A stretch of 64,000 nt of DNA from assembly GCF_030530945.1 (NCBI RefSeq), contig NZ_JAUMTZ010000006.1, forward strand, positions 76,948 to 140,947, read 5' to 3'. The notes beneath the pieces are model-generated. The model was not told the origin of the DNA, did no database searches, and saw only the letters and a program-made list of their open reading frames with translations. Position numbers and translations under genes: made by a program. This document shows, piece by piece, positions 16,901 to 25,259 of this stretch; positions within the stretch are counted from its first letter, which is position 1; each line of letters starts with the position of its first letter. This DNA comes from Kocuria sp. (GTDB lineage: Bacteria; Actinomycetota; Actinomycetes; Actinomycetales; Micrococcaceae).

Positions 16901-18184
16901 ATGGCAATGATCATTGCGCTGCAAGCCCGCCAGATCCTGGACTCCCGGGGCAACCCCACGGTGGAGGTCGAGGCCCTGCTGGAGGATGGCAGCTTCGGCC
17001 GCGCCGCGGTGCCCTCGGGTGCCTCGACCGGCGAGCACGAGGCCGTGGAGCGTCGCGACGGGGACAAGAAGGTCTACCTGGGCAAGGGTGTGCTGGACGC
17101 CGTCCACGCCGTGGACGAGGAGATCGAGCAGGCCGTGGTGGGTCTGGACGCCTCGGACCAGCGTGCCGTGGACCAGGCCATGCTCGAGCTGGACGGCACC
17201 GAGAACAAGGGCAAGCTGGGCGCGAACGCCATCCTGGGCGCGTCCATGGCCATCGCCCGCGCCGCCGCCAGCTCCGCGGACCTGCCCCTGTACAAGTACC
17301 TGGGAGGCCCCAACGCCCACGTGCTGCCGGTGCCCATGATGAACATCCTCAACGGCGGCTCCCACGCGGACTCGAACGTGGACATCCAGGAGTTCATGAT
17401 CGCGCCCATCGGCGCCCCCACGTTCTCCGAGGCCCTGCGCTGGGGCGTGGAGGTCTACCACAGCCTCAAGTCCGTGCTGAAGGACCGCGGTCTGGCCACG
17501 GGCCTGGGCGACGAGGGCGGGTTCGCCCCGAACCTCGAGTCCAACGCCGCCGCCCTGGACCTCATCATCGACGCCATCGAGAAGGCTGGCTACACCCCGG
17601 GCCGGGACATCGCCCTGGCACTGGACGTGGCCTCCTCCGAGTTCTTCGAGAACGGCTCCTACTCCTTCGAGGGCCAGCACCGCTCCGCGCAGGAGATGTC
17701 CGAGTACTACCAGCAGCTCGTGGCGAACTACCCGCTGGTCTCCATCGAGGACCCCCTGGACGAGAACGACTGGCAGGGCTGGGCCACGCTCACCGAGCAC
17801 ATCGGCGACCGCGTCCAGCTCGTGGGCGACGACCTCTTCGTCACCAACCCCGAGCGGCTGTCCCGCGGCATCCAGGAGAAGGTGGCCAACGCGCTGCTGG
17901 TCAAGGTCAACCAGATCGGCTCCCTCACGGAGACCTTCGACGCCGTGGAGCTCGCCCAGCGCAACGGCTACCGCTGCATGATCTCCCACCGTTCCGGTGA
18001 GACCGAGGACACCACCATCGCGGACATCGCGGTGGCCGTGAACGCGGGTCAGATCAAGACCGGTGCTCCCGCCCGCTCGGAGCGCGTGGCCAAGTACAAC
18101 CAGTTGCTGCGCATCGAGGAGGAGCTCGGGGACGCCGCGACCTACGCCGGCGCCTCCGCCTTCCCGCGCTTCACCGCCAAGTAG
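16901..18184 (+). CDS. eno: Enolase
   Basis: A 427-residue glycolytic enzyme converting 2-phosphoglycerate to phosphoenolpyruvate. Motifs: ARQILDSRGNPTVEVE, SGASTGEHEA (catalytic loop), GGSHADSNVDIQEFMI, GDEGGFAPN, SIEDPLDENDWQGW (Mg ligands), GDDLFVTN, LLVKVNQIGSLTET (catalytic Lys) and SHRSGETEDTTIAD. Length is normal. The ribosome site AAGGAGA lies at 16889-16895. A TAAACT box at 16843-16848 is a likely -10, giving a leader of about 45 nt. A hairpin terminator follows at 18224-18268. Usually also a surface and RNA-degradosome protein in other bacteria. Confidence 0.98.
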   Translation: MAMIIALQARQILDSRGNPTVEVEALLEDGSFGRAAVPSGASTGEHEAVERRDGDKKVYLGKGVLDAVHAVDEEIEQAVVGLDASDQRAVDQAMLELDGTENKGKLGANAILGASMAIARAAASSADLPLYKYLGGPNAHVLPVPMMNILNGGSHADSNVDIQEFMIAPIGAPTFSEALRWGVEVYHSLKSVLKDRGLATGLGDEGGFAPNLESNAAALDLIIDAIEKAGYTPGRDIALALDVASSEFFENGSYSFEGQHRSAQEMSEYYQQLVANYPLVSIEDPLDENDWQGWATLTEHIGDRVQLVGDDLFVTNPERLSRGIQEKVANALLVKVNQIGSLTETFDAVELAQRNGYRCMISHRSGETEDTTIADIAVAVNAGQIKTGAPARSERVAKYNQLLRIEEELGDAATYAGASAFPRFTAK

Positions 18185-18223
18185 GGCGCGCCGCCGGTGC
18201 CCTCCGGGGTGCCGCGCCGCAGC

Positions 18224-18268
18224 GCACGACGCCGTCCGCTCCCGTTCCGGGGCCGGGCGGCGTCGTGC
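18224..18268 (+). terminator. Hairpin terminator after eno
   Basis: GCACGACGCCG (18224-18234) pairs perfectly with CGGCGTCGTGC (18258-18268), 40 nt after the eno stop and just before the TAGACT box (18275-18280) of the next gene. Confidence 0.65.
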
Positions 18269-18324
18269 TACGGGTAGACTGTGCGAGCACGATCCGCCCC
18301 ACCCAGCCCACCCGGGAGGTACGC

Positions 18325-18900
18325 ATGGCCGGTCCCCGCCCCCGGATCCCGCGGCGCCCCGCGCGCCCCGCGCGGCAGAGCCCCGAGGAGACCACCACCC
18401 GGGCCGCGAACCCCGGGCCCGGCACCGCCCCCGGCTCCCGCGGTGGATCCTCCACGCTGGCGGCGCCCACCCCGGCGCACTCCTTCAACGGGCGGCTCGT
18501 GGCACTGGTGGTGGTGGCCACGCTCATCGTGTTCCTGGCCGCGCCCACCGCCAAGATCTTCGTGGACCAGCGCACCCAGATCTCCGAGCTGCGCGCGAGC
18601 ATCGACCGCGAGCAGCAGCAGCAGGAGCAGCTCAAGCGCGAGGAGCAGCTCTGGGGGGACGACTCCTACGTGGAGCAGCAGGCCCGCGAGCGGATGTCCT
18701 ACGTCAAGCCGGGGGAGAACCCCTACGTGGTGCTGGGTGCGCACACCGAGCACCAGCAGGCCGTGCAGTCCTCGGCGGACCAGGTGGAGGCCGGCAAGCC
18801 CGCGTGGGCTGACGGGCTGTGGCAGTCCGTGGTGGACTCCGCCTACCCGCAGGACGACATCACCCTGGAACCGGACACCCGAGAAAGCAGCGACAAGTGA
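18325..18900 (+). CDS. FtsB/DivIC-like septum formation initiator
   Basis: A 191-residue bitopic membrane protein of the divisome. A 55-residue Pro/Arg/Thr-rich cytoplasmic tail is followed by one TM (about 57-76), a Gln/Glu/Arg coiled coil (about 82-110) and the conserved YVEQQARERMSYVKPGE motif of the DivIC/FtsB family; the last ~60 residues are extracellular and polar. FtsB-type proteins link FtsQ and FtsL and regulate septal wall synthesis. GGGAGG (18313-18318) precedes ATG 18325. The order eno-ftsB-DUF501-ppx is conserved in actinobacteria. The stop overlaps the next GTG. Confidence 0.9.
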   Translation: MAGPRPRIPRRPARPARQSPEETTTRAANPGPGTAPGSRGGSSTLAAPTPAHSFNGRLVALVVVATLIVFLAAPTAKIFVDQRTQISELRASIDREQQQQEQLKREEQLWGDDSYVEQQARERMSYVKPGENPYVVLGAHTEHQQAVQSSADQVEAGKPAWADGLWQSVVDSAYPQDDITLEPDTRESSDK

Positions 18901-19448
18901 GCCCAGCCGCCCCGCACGATCCCTCCGTCACCCCGCAGGACCTCACGGTGGTGGGCCACCAGCTGGGGCGCCCGGCGCGGGACGTGGTGGAGATCGCCGC
19001 GCGGTGCACGTGCGGCAACCCCCTGGTGGTGGCCACCGCCCCTCGGCTGAGCGGCGGCACGCCCTTCCCCACGGTCTTCTACCTCACGCACCCGGTGGTC
19101 ACCGCCGCGGTCTCGCGGCTGGAGGCGGAGGGTGCCATGTACGGGATGACGGAGCGCGTGGCGCAGGACCCTGAACTGGCCGGTCGCTACACCGCCGCCC
19201 ACGAGGACTACCTGGCTCAGCGGCGTCGGATCGGGGAGCTCGCCGGGACCGGGGACGTGCCCGAGATCGCAGGGATCTCCGCCGGGGGGATGCCCACCCG
19301 TGTGAAGTGCCTGCACGTGCTCGTGGGCCACGCCCTGGCCGCGGGCCCGGGTGTGAATCCCCTGGGGGACGAGACTCTGGAGCTGATCTCCCACACCTGG
19401 ACCCCGGACGCGTGCGCGTGCGACCCTGCATGGCGCGCCGAGGACTGA
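18897..19448 (+). CDS. DUF501 domain-containing protein
   Basis: A 183-residue soluble protein of the DUF501 family, of unknown function. Conserved marks: GRPARDVVEIAARCTCGNP near the N-terminus, FPTVFYLTHP, MPTRVKCLHVLVGHALAAG and the terminal CACDPAW. The Cys-x-Cys-Gly, Cys and Cys-x-Cys clusters could bind a metal, an inference. GTG 18897 overlaps the ftsB stop (GTGA), so the two genes are translationally coupled. The family is found almost only between ftsB and ppx in actinobacteria. Confidence 0.88.
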   Translation: MSPAAPHDPSVTPQDLTVVGHQLGRPARDVVEIAARCTCGNPLVVATAPRLSGGTPFPTVFYLTHPVVTAAVSRLEAEGAMYGMTERVAQDPELAGRYTAAHEDYLAQRRRIGELAGTGDVPEIAGISAGGMPTRVKCLHVLVGHALAAGPGVNPLGDETLELISHTWTPDACACDPAWRAED

Positions 19449-19516
19449 GACCCGGGCCCGTTCCGCCACGTCCGTCCCTGCAACCCCGATCCTGAGAACC
19501 GAGGACCCCTCCTGCC

Positions 19517-20470
19517 ATGCGCGTAGCTGCCATCGACTGCGGTACCAACTCCATCCGTCTGCTCATCGCGGACGCCGTGACGGACGACGGCGGACGAACC
19601 GTGCTGCGGGACGTGGTGCGCGAGATGCGCATCGTGCGCCTGGGCCAGGGGGTGGACGCCACGGGCTGGCTGTCCGAGGCCGCGCTGGAGCGCACGTTCG
19701 CCGCGGTGGACGAGTACGCGGCGCTGATCGAGCGCCACGGGGCGGACCGCGTGCGCTTCGTGGCCACCTCCGCCACCCGCGACGCCGGCAACCGTGACGT
19801 GTTCGTGGCGGGCATCCGCTCCCGCCTGGGCGTGGTCCCCGAGGTGGTCAGCGGCGAGGAGGAGGCAGCCCTGTCCTTCCGTGGCGCACTGAACGCGGCC
19901 ACGGGTCTGGACCCCGCGGACCGCGTGCTCGTGGTGGACCTGGGGGGCGGCTCCACGGAGTGCGTGCTCGGCACCCCGGAGCAGGTGATCGCGGCCAGGA
20001 GCGTGGACGTGGGGTGCGTGCGCCTGACCGAGCGCCACCTGGGATCCAACCCGCCCACCGCGGAGCAGCAGGAGCGGGTGCTGCGCGACGTGGACGACGC
20101 CCTGGACGTGGTGGCCCGCACCGTGCCCCTGGCCGAGGTCACCCGGCTCGTGGGCGTGGCCGGCACCGTCACCACGGTCACCGCCATGGCACTGGGGCTG
20201 GACGGCTACGACCCCGAGCGCATCGACGGCACCGTGCTGGACGTGGCGGACGTGGTGCGGGCCTGCCGTGAGCTGACCGGGATGACCCGTGAGGAGCGCG
20301 CCGGGCTGGGGTTTATGCACGAGGGTCGCGTGGACGTCATCGGCGCCGGGGCGCTGGTGTGGCGCCGGGTGGTGGAGCGCGTGGCGGCGGCCACCGACGG
20401 CCGTGTGAGCACGGTGACGGCGAGCGAGCACGACATCCTGGACGGCATCGGCCTGTCCCTGGTGTCCTAG
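19517..20470 (+). CDS. ppx: Ppx/GppA family exopolyphosphatase
   Basis: A 317-residue enzyme of the ASKHA fold that hydrolyses polyphosphate or (p)ppGpp. VAAIDCGTNSIRLLIAD is the first phosphate loop, ATSATRDAGNR and GEEEAALSFRG are family motifs, and VVDLGGGSTECVLG is the second phosphate loop; GVAGTVTTVTAMALG follows. Its ~317-residue length marks the short actinobacterial class without the C-terminal HD-like domain. These short forms act as exopolyphosphatases in mycobacteria and corynebacteria. Start at ATG 19517, 68 nt after the DUF501 gene. Confidence 0.93.
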   Translation: MRVAAIDCGTNSIRLLIADAVTDDGGRTVLRDVVREMRIVRLGQGVDATGWLSEAALERTFAAVDEYAALIERHGADRVRFVATSATRDAGNRDVFVAGIRSRLGVVPEVVSGEEEAALSFRGALNAATGLDPADRVLVVDLGGGSTECVLGTPEQVIAARSVDVGCVRLTERHLGSNPPTAEQQERVLRDVDDALDVVARTVPLAEVTRLVGVAGTVTTVTAMALGLDGYDPERIDGTVLDVADVVRACRELTGMTREERAGLGFMHEGRVDVIGAGALVWRRVVERVAAATDGRVSTVTASEHDILDGIGLSLVS

Positions 20471-20562
20471 CCACCGCCGGCCCGTGGACGCGGGCCGGGA
20501 CATCACCCCCACGAGGACGCGCGGTCGGTCGGACCTGGCACGCGCGGGGAAGCAGAGGGACC

Positions 20563-21921
20563 ATGACGGGACGCAGGCGCGCGCGCACCCTGGCGGCGGG
20601 TGTGGCCGCGGCGCTGCTGCTCGCGGGGACTGCCGCGGCGCCGGCGCTCGCGCAGGATCCCGTGGTTCCCGCTCCCGCGCCGTCGGTCCCCGTGGAGACC
20701 CCCGTGGACCCGCCCACTCAGGACGGCAAGGACTCCGTGGCCGCCACGGACATCCAGCAGCGCGAGTACTGGCTGGACGACTACGGCGTGCGGGACGCCT
20801 GGAGGACCGCCACGGGCAAGGGTGTGAAGATCGCCGTGATCGACACCGGCGTGGACGGCACCCACCAGGACCTGCAGGGCGCGCTGGGCGAGGGCACGGA
20901 CGTCTCCGGCGTGGGCCGGGCGGACGGGCAGGAGGGCCTGGGCCCGGAGCCCGAGCACGGCACCCTGGTGGCCTCCCTCGCCGCGGGCAGGGGCCACGGT
21001 GCCGCGAACGACGGCGCCCCGGGCCACCGGGAGGGCATCCTGGGTGTCGCACCGGACGCCCAGGTCCTGCCGGTCTCCCTCGGACTCGGGGCGCAGCAGC
21101 CGGGTGAGAAGAGCGTGGACGAGCAGATTCCCGCGGCGGTGCGCTGGGCGGTGGACCACGGCGCGGACGTGATCAACATGTCCGTGGGCTCGGACTCCAC
21201 GGCCTGGCCGCAGTCCTGGGACTCGGCCTTCGCGTACGCGGAGGAGAAGAACGTGCTCGTGGTGGCCGCGGCCGGCAACCGTGGCTCCGGGCTGAACCAG
21301 GTGGGGGCGCCCGCCACGATCCCCGGGGTGCTCTCGGTTGGCGGGGTGGACCGCAGCGGCACGGCGAGCTGGGACTCGTCCTCGCAGGGCATCTCGATCG
21401 CCGTGGCCGGGCCCAGCGAGGACATGGTGGGTGCCATGCCCGGCAACGGGTACGCCGAGTGGTCCGGCACCTCCGCCACGGCACCCCTGGTCGCGGGGAC
21501 GGCCGCGCTGATCAAGCAGAAGTACCCGGACCTCACCGCGGGCCAGGTGGCCGAGCGCATCGTGCGGACCGCCCACGACGCGGGGGACAAGGGCAAGGAC
21601 CCGCTCTACGGCTACGGGATCCTGGACGTGGAAGCGGCGCTCACCCGGCAGGTAAAGACCACGGACGAGAACCCCCTGGGCAGCATCCGGCACTGGATCG
21701 CCCAGAACCGTCCGCAGAGCGCCTCCCCCTCAGCGAGCCCGAGCTCGGGCACCGCCGCGGGGGACACCCGCCAGGTCACGGAGGAGGCCACCCCGCCCGT
21801 GGCCCAGCCGCCGCTGAACGAGACCGGCGCGCTGCCCGTGGTGGTCCTGGCATCCTTCGGGGTGGTGGTCGCGGCACTCACCGTGGCCGCGGTGCTGCAC
21901 ATCCGGAGGCTCGCCCGCTGA
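20563..21921 (+). CDS. S8 serine peptidase, mycosin-like, membrane-anchored
   Basis: A 452-residue exported subtilisin-like protease. There is a signal peptide (RRRARTLAAGVAAALLLAG, cleavage near ALAQD), a catalytic triad of Asp in IAVIDTGVDG, His in EHGTLVASL and Ser in GTSATAPLVAG, and the oxyanion Asn in AAAGNRGSG. A Pro/Ser linker precedes a C-terminal TM (ALPVVVLASFGVVVAALTVA) with a short Arg tail. This plan of signal, S8 domain and C-terminal anchor is that of the mycosins (MycP) of type VII secretion, but no ESX gene is in the window. AGAGGGA precedes ATG 20563. Confidence 0.9.
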   Translation: MTGRRRARTLAAGVAAALLLAGTAAAPALAQDPVVPAPAPSVPVETPVDPPTQDGKDSVAATDIQQREYWLDDYGVRDAWRTATGKGVKIAVIDTGVDGTHQDLQGALGEGTDVSGVGRADGQEGLGPEPEHGTLVASLAAGRGHGAANDGAPGHREGILGVAPDAQVLPVSLGLGAQQPGEKSVDEQIPAAVRWAVDHGADVINMSVGSDSTAWPQSWDSAFAYAEEKNVLVVAAAGNRGSGLNQVGAPATIPGVLSVGGVDRSGTASWDSSSQGISIAVAGPSEDMVGAMPGNGYAEWSGTSATAPLVAGTAALIKQKYPDLTAGQVAERIVRTAHDAGDKGKDPLYGYGILDVEAALTRQVKTTDENPLGSIRHWIAQNRPQSASPSASPSSGTAAGDTRQVTEEATPPVAQPPLNETGALPVVVLASFGVVVAALTVAAVLHIRRLAR

Positions 21922-21980
21922 TGTGACGCCCGGCCCGGTCACCACCGGACATTCCGTCACCAAAGGGACCATGCCGCGGG

Positions 21981-21986
21981 TAAACT
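21981..21986 (+). promoter_or_regulatory. -10 box of leaderless ndh promoter
   Basis: TAAACT lies 7 nt before the ATG at 21994; no ribosome site is present. Confidence 0.55.
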
Positions 21987-21993
21987 TCCGGAC

Positions 21994-23379
21994 ATGGCAT
22001 TCAATCAACTTGCTAAGGACCGTCCGCGCCTTCTCATCGTGGGTGGCGGCTACGCCGGTTTCACCCTCGCCCAGAAGCTGCAGACCCGCATCAAGGAGTC
22101 CGGCGGCGTGGTCACGGTGGTGGACCCCAACCCGTACATGACCTACCTCCCGTTCCTGCCGGAGGTCTCCGCGGGCAACATCGAGGCCCGCTACGCCGTC
22201 ATCCCGCACCGCCAGCACCTGCGGGACTGCGAGCTGGTGAACGGCCGGGTGGAGCACATCGACCACGCCAACCGGAAGGTCACCGTCAAGGGCATCGACG
22301 ACGGCCCCGAGTTCGAGCTCGCGTACGACGAGATCGTGGTCACCGGTGGTTCCACCACCCGCACCTTCCCCATCCCGGGGCTCGCGGAGAAGGCCATCGG
22401 CATGAAGACCATCGAAGAGGCCGTGTCGGTCCGCAACTGGGTCCTGGAGCGCATCGAGACCGCCTCCCTCACGGACGACGAGGAGCTCAAGCGCCAGGCG
22501 CTGACCTTCATCGTGGTGGGCGGCGGCTACGCCGGCTCCGAGACCATCGCGGAGCTCGAGGACATGGCCCGCTCCGCCGTGGAGCGCAACGACCGCCTGC
22601 GCGTCTCGGACCTGCGCTTCGTGCTCGTGGAGGCCATGGGCCGGATCATGCCCGAGGTCTCCAAGGACCGTGCCGAGAAGGTCGTGGCCGAGATGCGCGC
22701 CCGCGGCATCGAGGTGCTGCTCAACACCTCCATCTCCGAGGTCGACGGCGACGTCGTGAAGCTCATCAACATGGGCGACAAGTCCCCCGCGGGCGAGATG
22801 GCCACCGACACCCTCATCTGGTGCGCCGGTGTCCAGGCCGCGGGCTTCGCGAAGAACAGCGACCTCCCGGTGGACGAGCGCGGTCGTGTGCGCGTGGGTG
22901 CGGACCTGCGCGTCACGGGCGACGACGGGCCCCTCGAGGGCGCCTGGGCCGCCGGTGACATCGCCGCCGTCCCGGACCTCACGGGTGCCGGTCCCGGTGG
23001 CTTCTGCGTCCCCAACGCCCAGCACGCGGTGCGCCAGGCCGCCACCATGGCCAAGAACATCATGGCCGCCCACCAGGGCGCGCCCCTGGAGGACTACTAC
23101 CACGAGGGCCTCGGCTCCGTGGCGGGCCTGGGCCTCTACAAGGGTGCGGCCACCATCCGCGGCGTGGACCTGGGCGGGCTGCCCGCCTGGGCCATGCACC
23201 GGCTCTACCACGGCTACGCGATCCCCACGGTGGAGCGGAAGGTGCGCGTGTTCACGGAGTGGGGCATCAACATGCTCTTCGGCCGGGACACCACTCCGCT
23301 GCGCCACCTGCACGACCCGCGTCTCGCGTTCCGCAAGGCCGCGGGGGAGAACGTGCCGGCGGCCCGCGCCCGCCTGTGA
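21994..23379 (+). CDS. ndh: Type II NADH dehydrogenase (NDH-2)
   Basis: A 461-residue membrane-associated flavoprotein that passes electrons from NADH to menaquinone without proton pumping. Two Rossmann motifs are visible: LLIVGGGYAGF (FAD, near residue 13) and FIVVGGGYAGSE (NADH, near residue 172). YMTYLPFLPEVSAG and WAAGDIAAVPD with the Gln-rich PNAQHAVRQA region are typical of NDH-2, and the amphipathic C-terminus is the probable membrane anchor. It fits next to complex II as another quinone-reducing entry point. It is single, with leaderless-type start and a long terminator. Confidence 0.92.
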   Translation: MAFNQLAKDRPRLLIVGGGYAGFTLAQKLQTRIKESGGVVTVVDPNPYMTYLPFLPEVSAGNIEARYAVIPHRQHLRDCELVNGRVEHIDHANRKVTVKGIDDGPEFELAYDEIVVTGGSTTRTFPIPGLAEKAIGMKTIEEAVSVRNWVLERIETASLTDDEELKRQALTFIVVGGGYAGSETIAELEDMARSAVERNDRLRVSDLRFVLVEAMGRIMPEVSKDRAEKVVAEMRARGIEVLLNTSISEVDGDVVKLINMGDKSPAGEMATDTLIWCAGVQAAGFAKNSDLPVDERGRVRVGADLRVTGDDGPLEGAWAAGDIAAVPDLTGAGPGGFCVPNAQHAVRQAATMAKNIMAAHQGAPLEDYYHEGLGSVAGLGLYKGAATIRGVDLGGLPAWAMHRLYHGYAIPTVERKVRVFTEWGINMLFGRDTTPLRHLHDPRLAFRKAAGENVPAARARL

Positions 23380-23394
23380 CGCACTCCTGACCTG

Positions 23395-23444
23395 ACACGC
23401 CCACGGTGGGGCCGCGCGACGTCGCGGCCCCACCGTGGGCGTGT
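23395..23444 (+). terminator. 22-bp perfect hairpin after ndh, abutting the tRNA
   Basis: Bases 23395-23416 pair perfectly with 23423-23444 around a 6-nt loop. The stem ends 2 nt before the tRNA. It probably terminates ndh; there is no U-tract. Confidence 0.75.
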
Positions 23445-23446
23445 GG

Positions 23447-23523
23447 GCCCCCATAGCCCAATCGGCAGAGGCAGCGGACTTAAAATCCGCTCAGTGTGGG
23501 TTCGAGTCCCACTGGGGGCACCA
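23447..23523 (+). tRNA. tRNA with anticodon UAA (tRNA-Leu by codon), short variable loop
   Basis: A 77-nt cloverleaf: acceptor GCCCCCA/TGGGGGC, 3-bp D stem GCC/GGC, anticodon stem GCGGA/TCCGC with loop CTTAAAA (anticodon TAA at 23481-23483), variable loop TCAGT, T arm GTGGG-TTCGAGT-CCCAC, discriminator A and encoded CCA. Anticodon UAA reads the leucine codon UUA. The 5-nt variable loop is class I, whereas standard bacterial tRNA-Leu are class II with a long arm. I believe similar 77-nt genes are annotated as tRNA-Leu(UAA) in other actinobacteria. Confidence 0.9.
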
Positions 23524-23674
23524 TCCCGGGCGTCGCACCCCCGGCACGCGCACCGAGCCCCTGACTGGCAGGTGGCCGGGAGTCCGTTCGCTCTGCAGGA
23601 ACCAGCCCGCCGCCGCGGGGTGCCACTGCTAGCCTGGAGGAACAGCTCGACTACGCCCTCGAAAGGACGTCACA

Positions 23675-24475
23675 TTGGCCGGCGGAAATCCCCTCCTCAA
23701 CGACTTCGGTAAGAAGAACGCCAGCACCGCCCCGGGTTCCCTGCAGGACTCCCGGTACTCGCCCGAGCAGCTCGAGCGCATGTACAGCGCTCCCGCGGCC
23801 GGACCCGCCCAGACGGGGCGCATGAGCTACGACGACGTCGTGGTGCGCACCTCGCTGGTCCTGGGCTGCGTGGTCGTGGCCGCCGCCGCCGGGTGGTTCG
23901 TGCCCGTCCTGGCCGTGCCCGGTGCGCTCGTGGGCCTGGTGCTGGGACTCGTGAACTCCTTCAAGCGCGAGCCGAGCCCCGTGCTCATCATCCTGTACGC
24001 CCTGGCCGAGGGGCTGTTCCTGGGCGGCATCTCCGGCTTGTTCGAGGCCAGCTACCCCGGCGTGGTGGTCCAGGCGGTCATCGGCACCCTCGCGGTGTTC
24101 GTCTCCGTCCTGGTGCTCTACAAAGTGGGAGTCCTGCGCTCCTCGCCGCGCGTGACCAAGTTCTTCATGGTGGCCCTGATGGCGTACGCGATCTTCGCGC
24201 TGGTCAACTTCGGCACCAGCCTCATCGGGGGCTTCGACATGCGCACCGAGGTCTCGGTGGCCGGCATCCCGCTGGGGCTCGTGGTGGGCGCGATCGCCAT
24301 CCTGCTGGCCGTCTACAGCTTCGTGCTGGACTTCGAGAACATCACCGACGGCGTTCGGCGCGGCCTCCCGCGCCGGGCGGCCTGGTCCGCGGCGTTCGGC
24401 CTGACCGTGACCCTGATCTGGACCTACGTGGAGATTCTGCGGCTGCTCTCCATCATCCGCTCCATGAGCGAGTGA
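23675..24475 (+). CDS. Bax inhibitor-1/YccA family membrane protein
   Basis: A 266-residue membrane protein with about seven TM segments after a ~50-residue polar N-terminus that begins AGGNPLLNDFGKKN, a start typical of the actinobacterial branch. YALAEGLFLGGISGLFEA is the family signature between TMs 2 and 3, and the C-terminal VLDFENITDGVRRG before the last TM holds conserved acidic residues of the BI-1 pH-sensing/Ca2+-leak site. The start is TTG 23675, preceded by AAAGGAC at 23662-23668. Physiological role in bacteria is uncertain. Confidence 0.9.
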   Translation: MAGGNPLLNDFGKKNASTAPGSLQDSRYSPEQLERMYSAPAAGPAQTGRMSYDDVVVRTSLVLGCVVVAAAAGWFVPVLAVPGALVGLVLGLVNSFKREPSPVLIILYALAEGLFLGGISGLFEASYPGVVVQAVIGTLAVFVSVLVLYKVGVLRSSPRVTKFFMVALMAYAIFALVNFGTSLIGGFDMRTEVSVAGIPLGLVVGAIAILLAVYSFVLDFENITDGVRRGLPRRAAWSAAFGLTVTLIWTYVEILRLLSIIRSMSE

Positions 24476-24513
24476 TCCGCGGCCGTCCCGGGGGACCTCC
24501 CCGGCGCGGCACT

Positions 24514-24553
24514 CGACGACGGCCCGGTGCGCTCTCGCACCGGGCCGTCGTCG
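24514..24553. terminator. 18-bp perfect hairpin between convergent genes
   Basis: Bases 24514-24531 pair perfectly with 24536-24553 around a CTCT loop. It lies between the BI-1 gene (+) and the nitroreductase gene (-) and can serve both strands. Confidence 0.8.
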
Positions 24554-24582
24554 TGCGTGGGTCCCACCCCACAGACCCCGCC

Positions 24583-25236
24583 TCACAGGTAGCGGATCTC
24601 CAGGTCCCGCGGTGGGAGGTTGATGGCCCGGGCGGGCACGCTCTCGCTCGCCGCGCGGCCCACGAACAGCCACCCGAGGATCTCCTCGTGCTCGTCCAGG
24701 TCGTAGAACGCGCTGACGAGCTCGCGGTCGGAGGGTTCCCGGCGGGACCAGATGGTGGCCCACCCCTGGGCGTAGAAGGCCGCCTCCAGCACCCCGCGGG
24801 CCGCGTGGACGTCCCCGCGCTGCTCCTTCTTCGGCTCGGGAAGCTCCGGGTGGTGGCGGAAGATCAGTGCCAGGGCCACACCGCCGCGGGACGCCCACTG
24901 CAGCGTTCCACGGTAGGCGGCGAGCACCCGGATCTTCTTCCCCTTCAGCCGGGGCAACGGCCCGTCCAGGCTGGGCACGGAGGTCAGCCCCGCCATGGCC
25001 GCGGCGAGCTCGGGGGCGGCGCCGCGTCCGGTCACGCTCACGCGCCACCCCACGGGGCGGTCGTCGTACCTGGCGCCGGCGGCGGTGCGCAGCACATGCT
25101 CCAGGTCCTCCTTCCGAGGGCTCTCCTGCGTGAGCAGGCTCGCGGGACGGCGCTGGGAGAGGACACGCAGCAGTGTGGTGGACATGCACGCCATCTTGTC
25201 ATCCCGGCGGCCCGAGAACTGGTCCGTGCGCGTCAT
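24583..25236 (-). CDS. Nitroreductase family protein
   Basis: A protein of up to 217 residues resembling the short single-domain FMN-dependent nitroreductases (YdjA/TdsD-like). Visible marks: VLSQRRPASLL at the N-terminus (the R-R-S FMN phosphate site), DLEHVLRTAAGARYDDRPVGWRV, and near the C-terminus GVLEAAFYAQGWATIWSRR and EILGWLFVGR, which match the family's GxxxxNxxxAAxxxGlG and xxGYlxxG segments. Substrate unknown. The start is uncertain: 25236 lies 11 nt after a TATCAT box, but ATG 25194 or 25185 also fit and no good ribosome site helps. It diverges from the AI-2E gene. Confidence 0.78.
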   Translation of the reverse strand: MTRTDQFSGRRDDKMACMSTTLLRVLSQRRPASLLTQESPRKEDLEHVLRTAAGARYDDRPVGWRVSVTGRGAAPELAAAMAGLTSVPSLDGPLPRLKGKKIRVLAAYRGTLQWASRGGVALALIFRHHPELPEPKKEQRGDVHAARGVLEAAFYAQGWATIWSRREPSDRELVSAFYDLDEHEEILGWLFVGRAASESVPARAINLPPRDLEIRYL

Positions 25237-25246
25237 TCTTTGATGC

Positions 25247-25253
25247 GATGATA
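25247..25253. promoter_or_regulatory. Overlapping divergent -10 boxes
   Basis: On the minus strand TATCAT (25253-25248) is a -10 candidate for the nitroreductase gene; on the plus strand GATGAT (25247-25252) ends 7 nt before ATG 25260 of the transporter gene. The two genes may compete for the same few bases. Confidence 0.35.
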
Positions 25254-25259
25254 GGAAGC

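Noticed and set aside
12862..17067. A 1401-codon open frame on the minus strand
   Set aside because: It runs antisense to three well-supported genes, has no family motif and is rich in Arg/Gly/His/Val as expected for the shadow of GC-rich codons.
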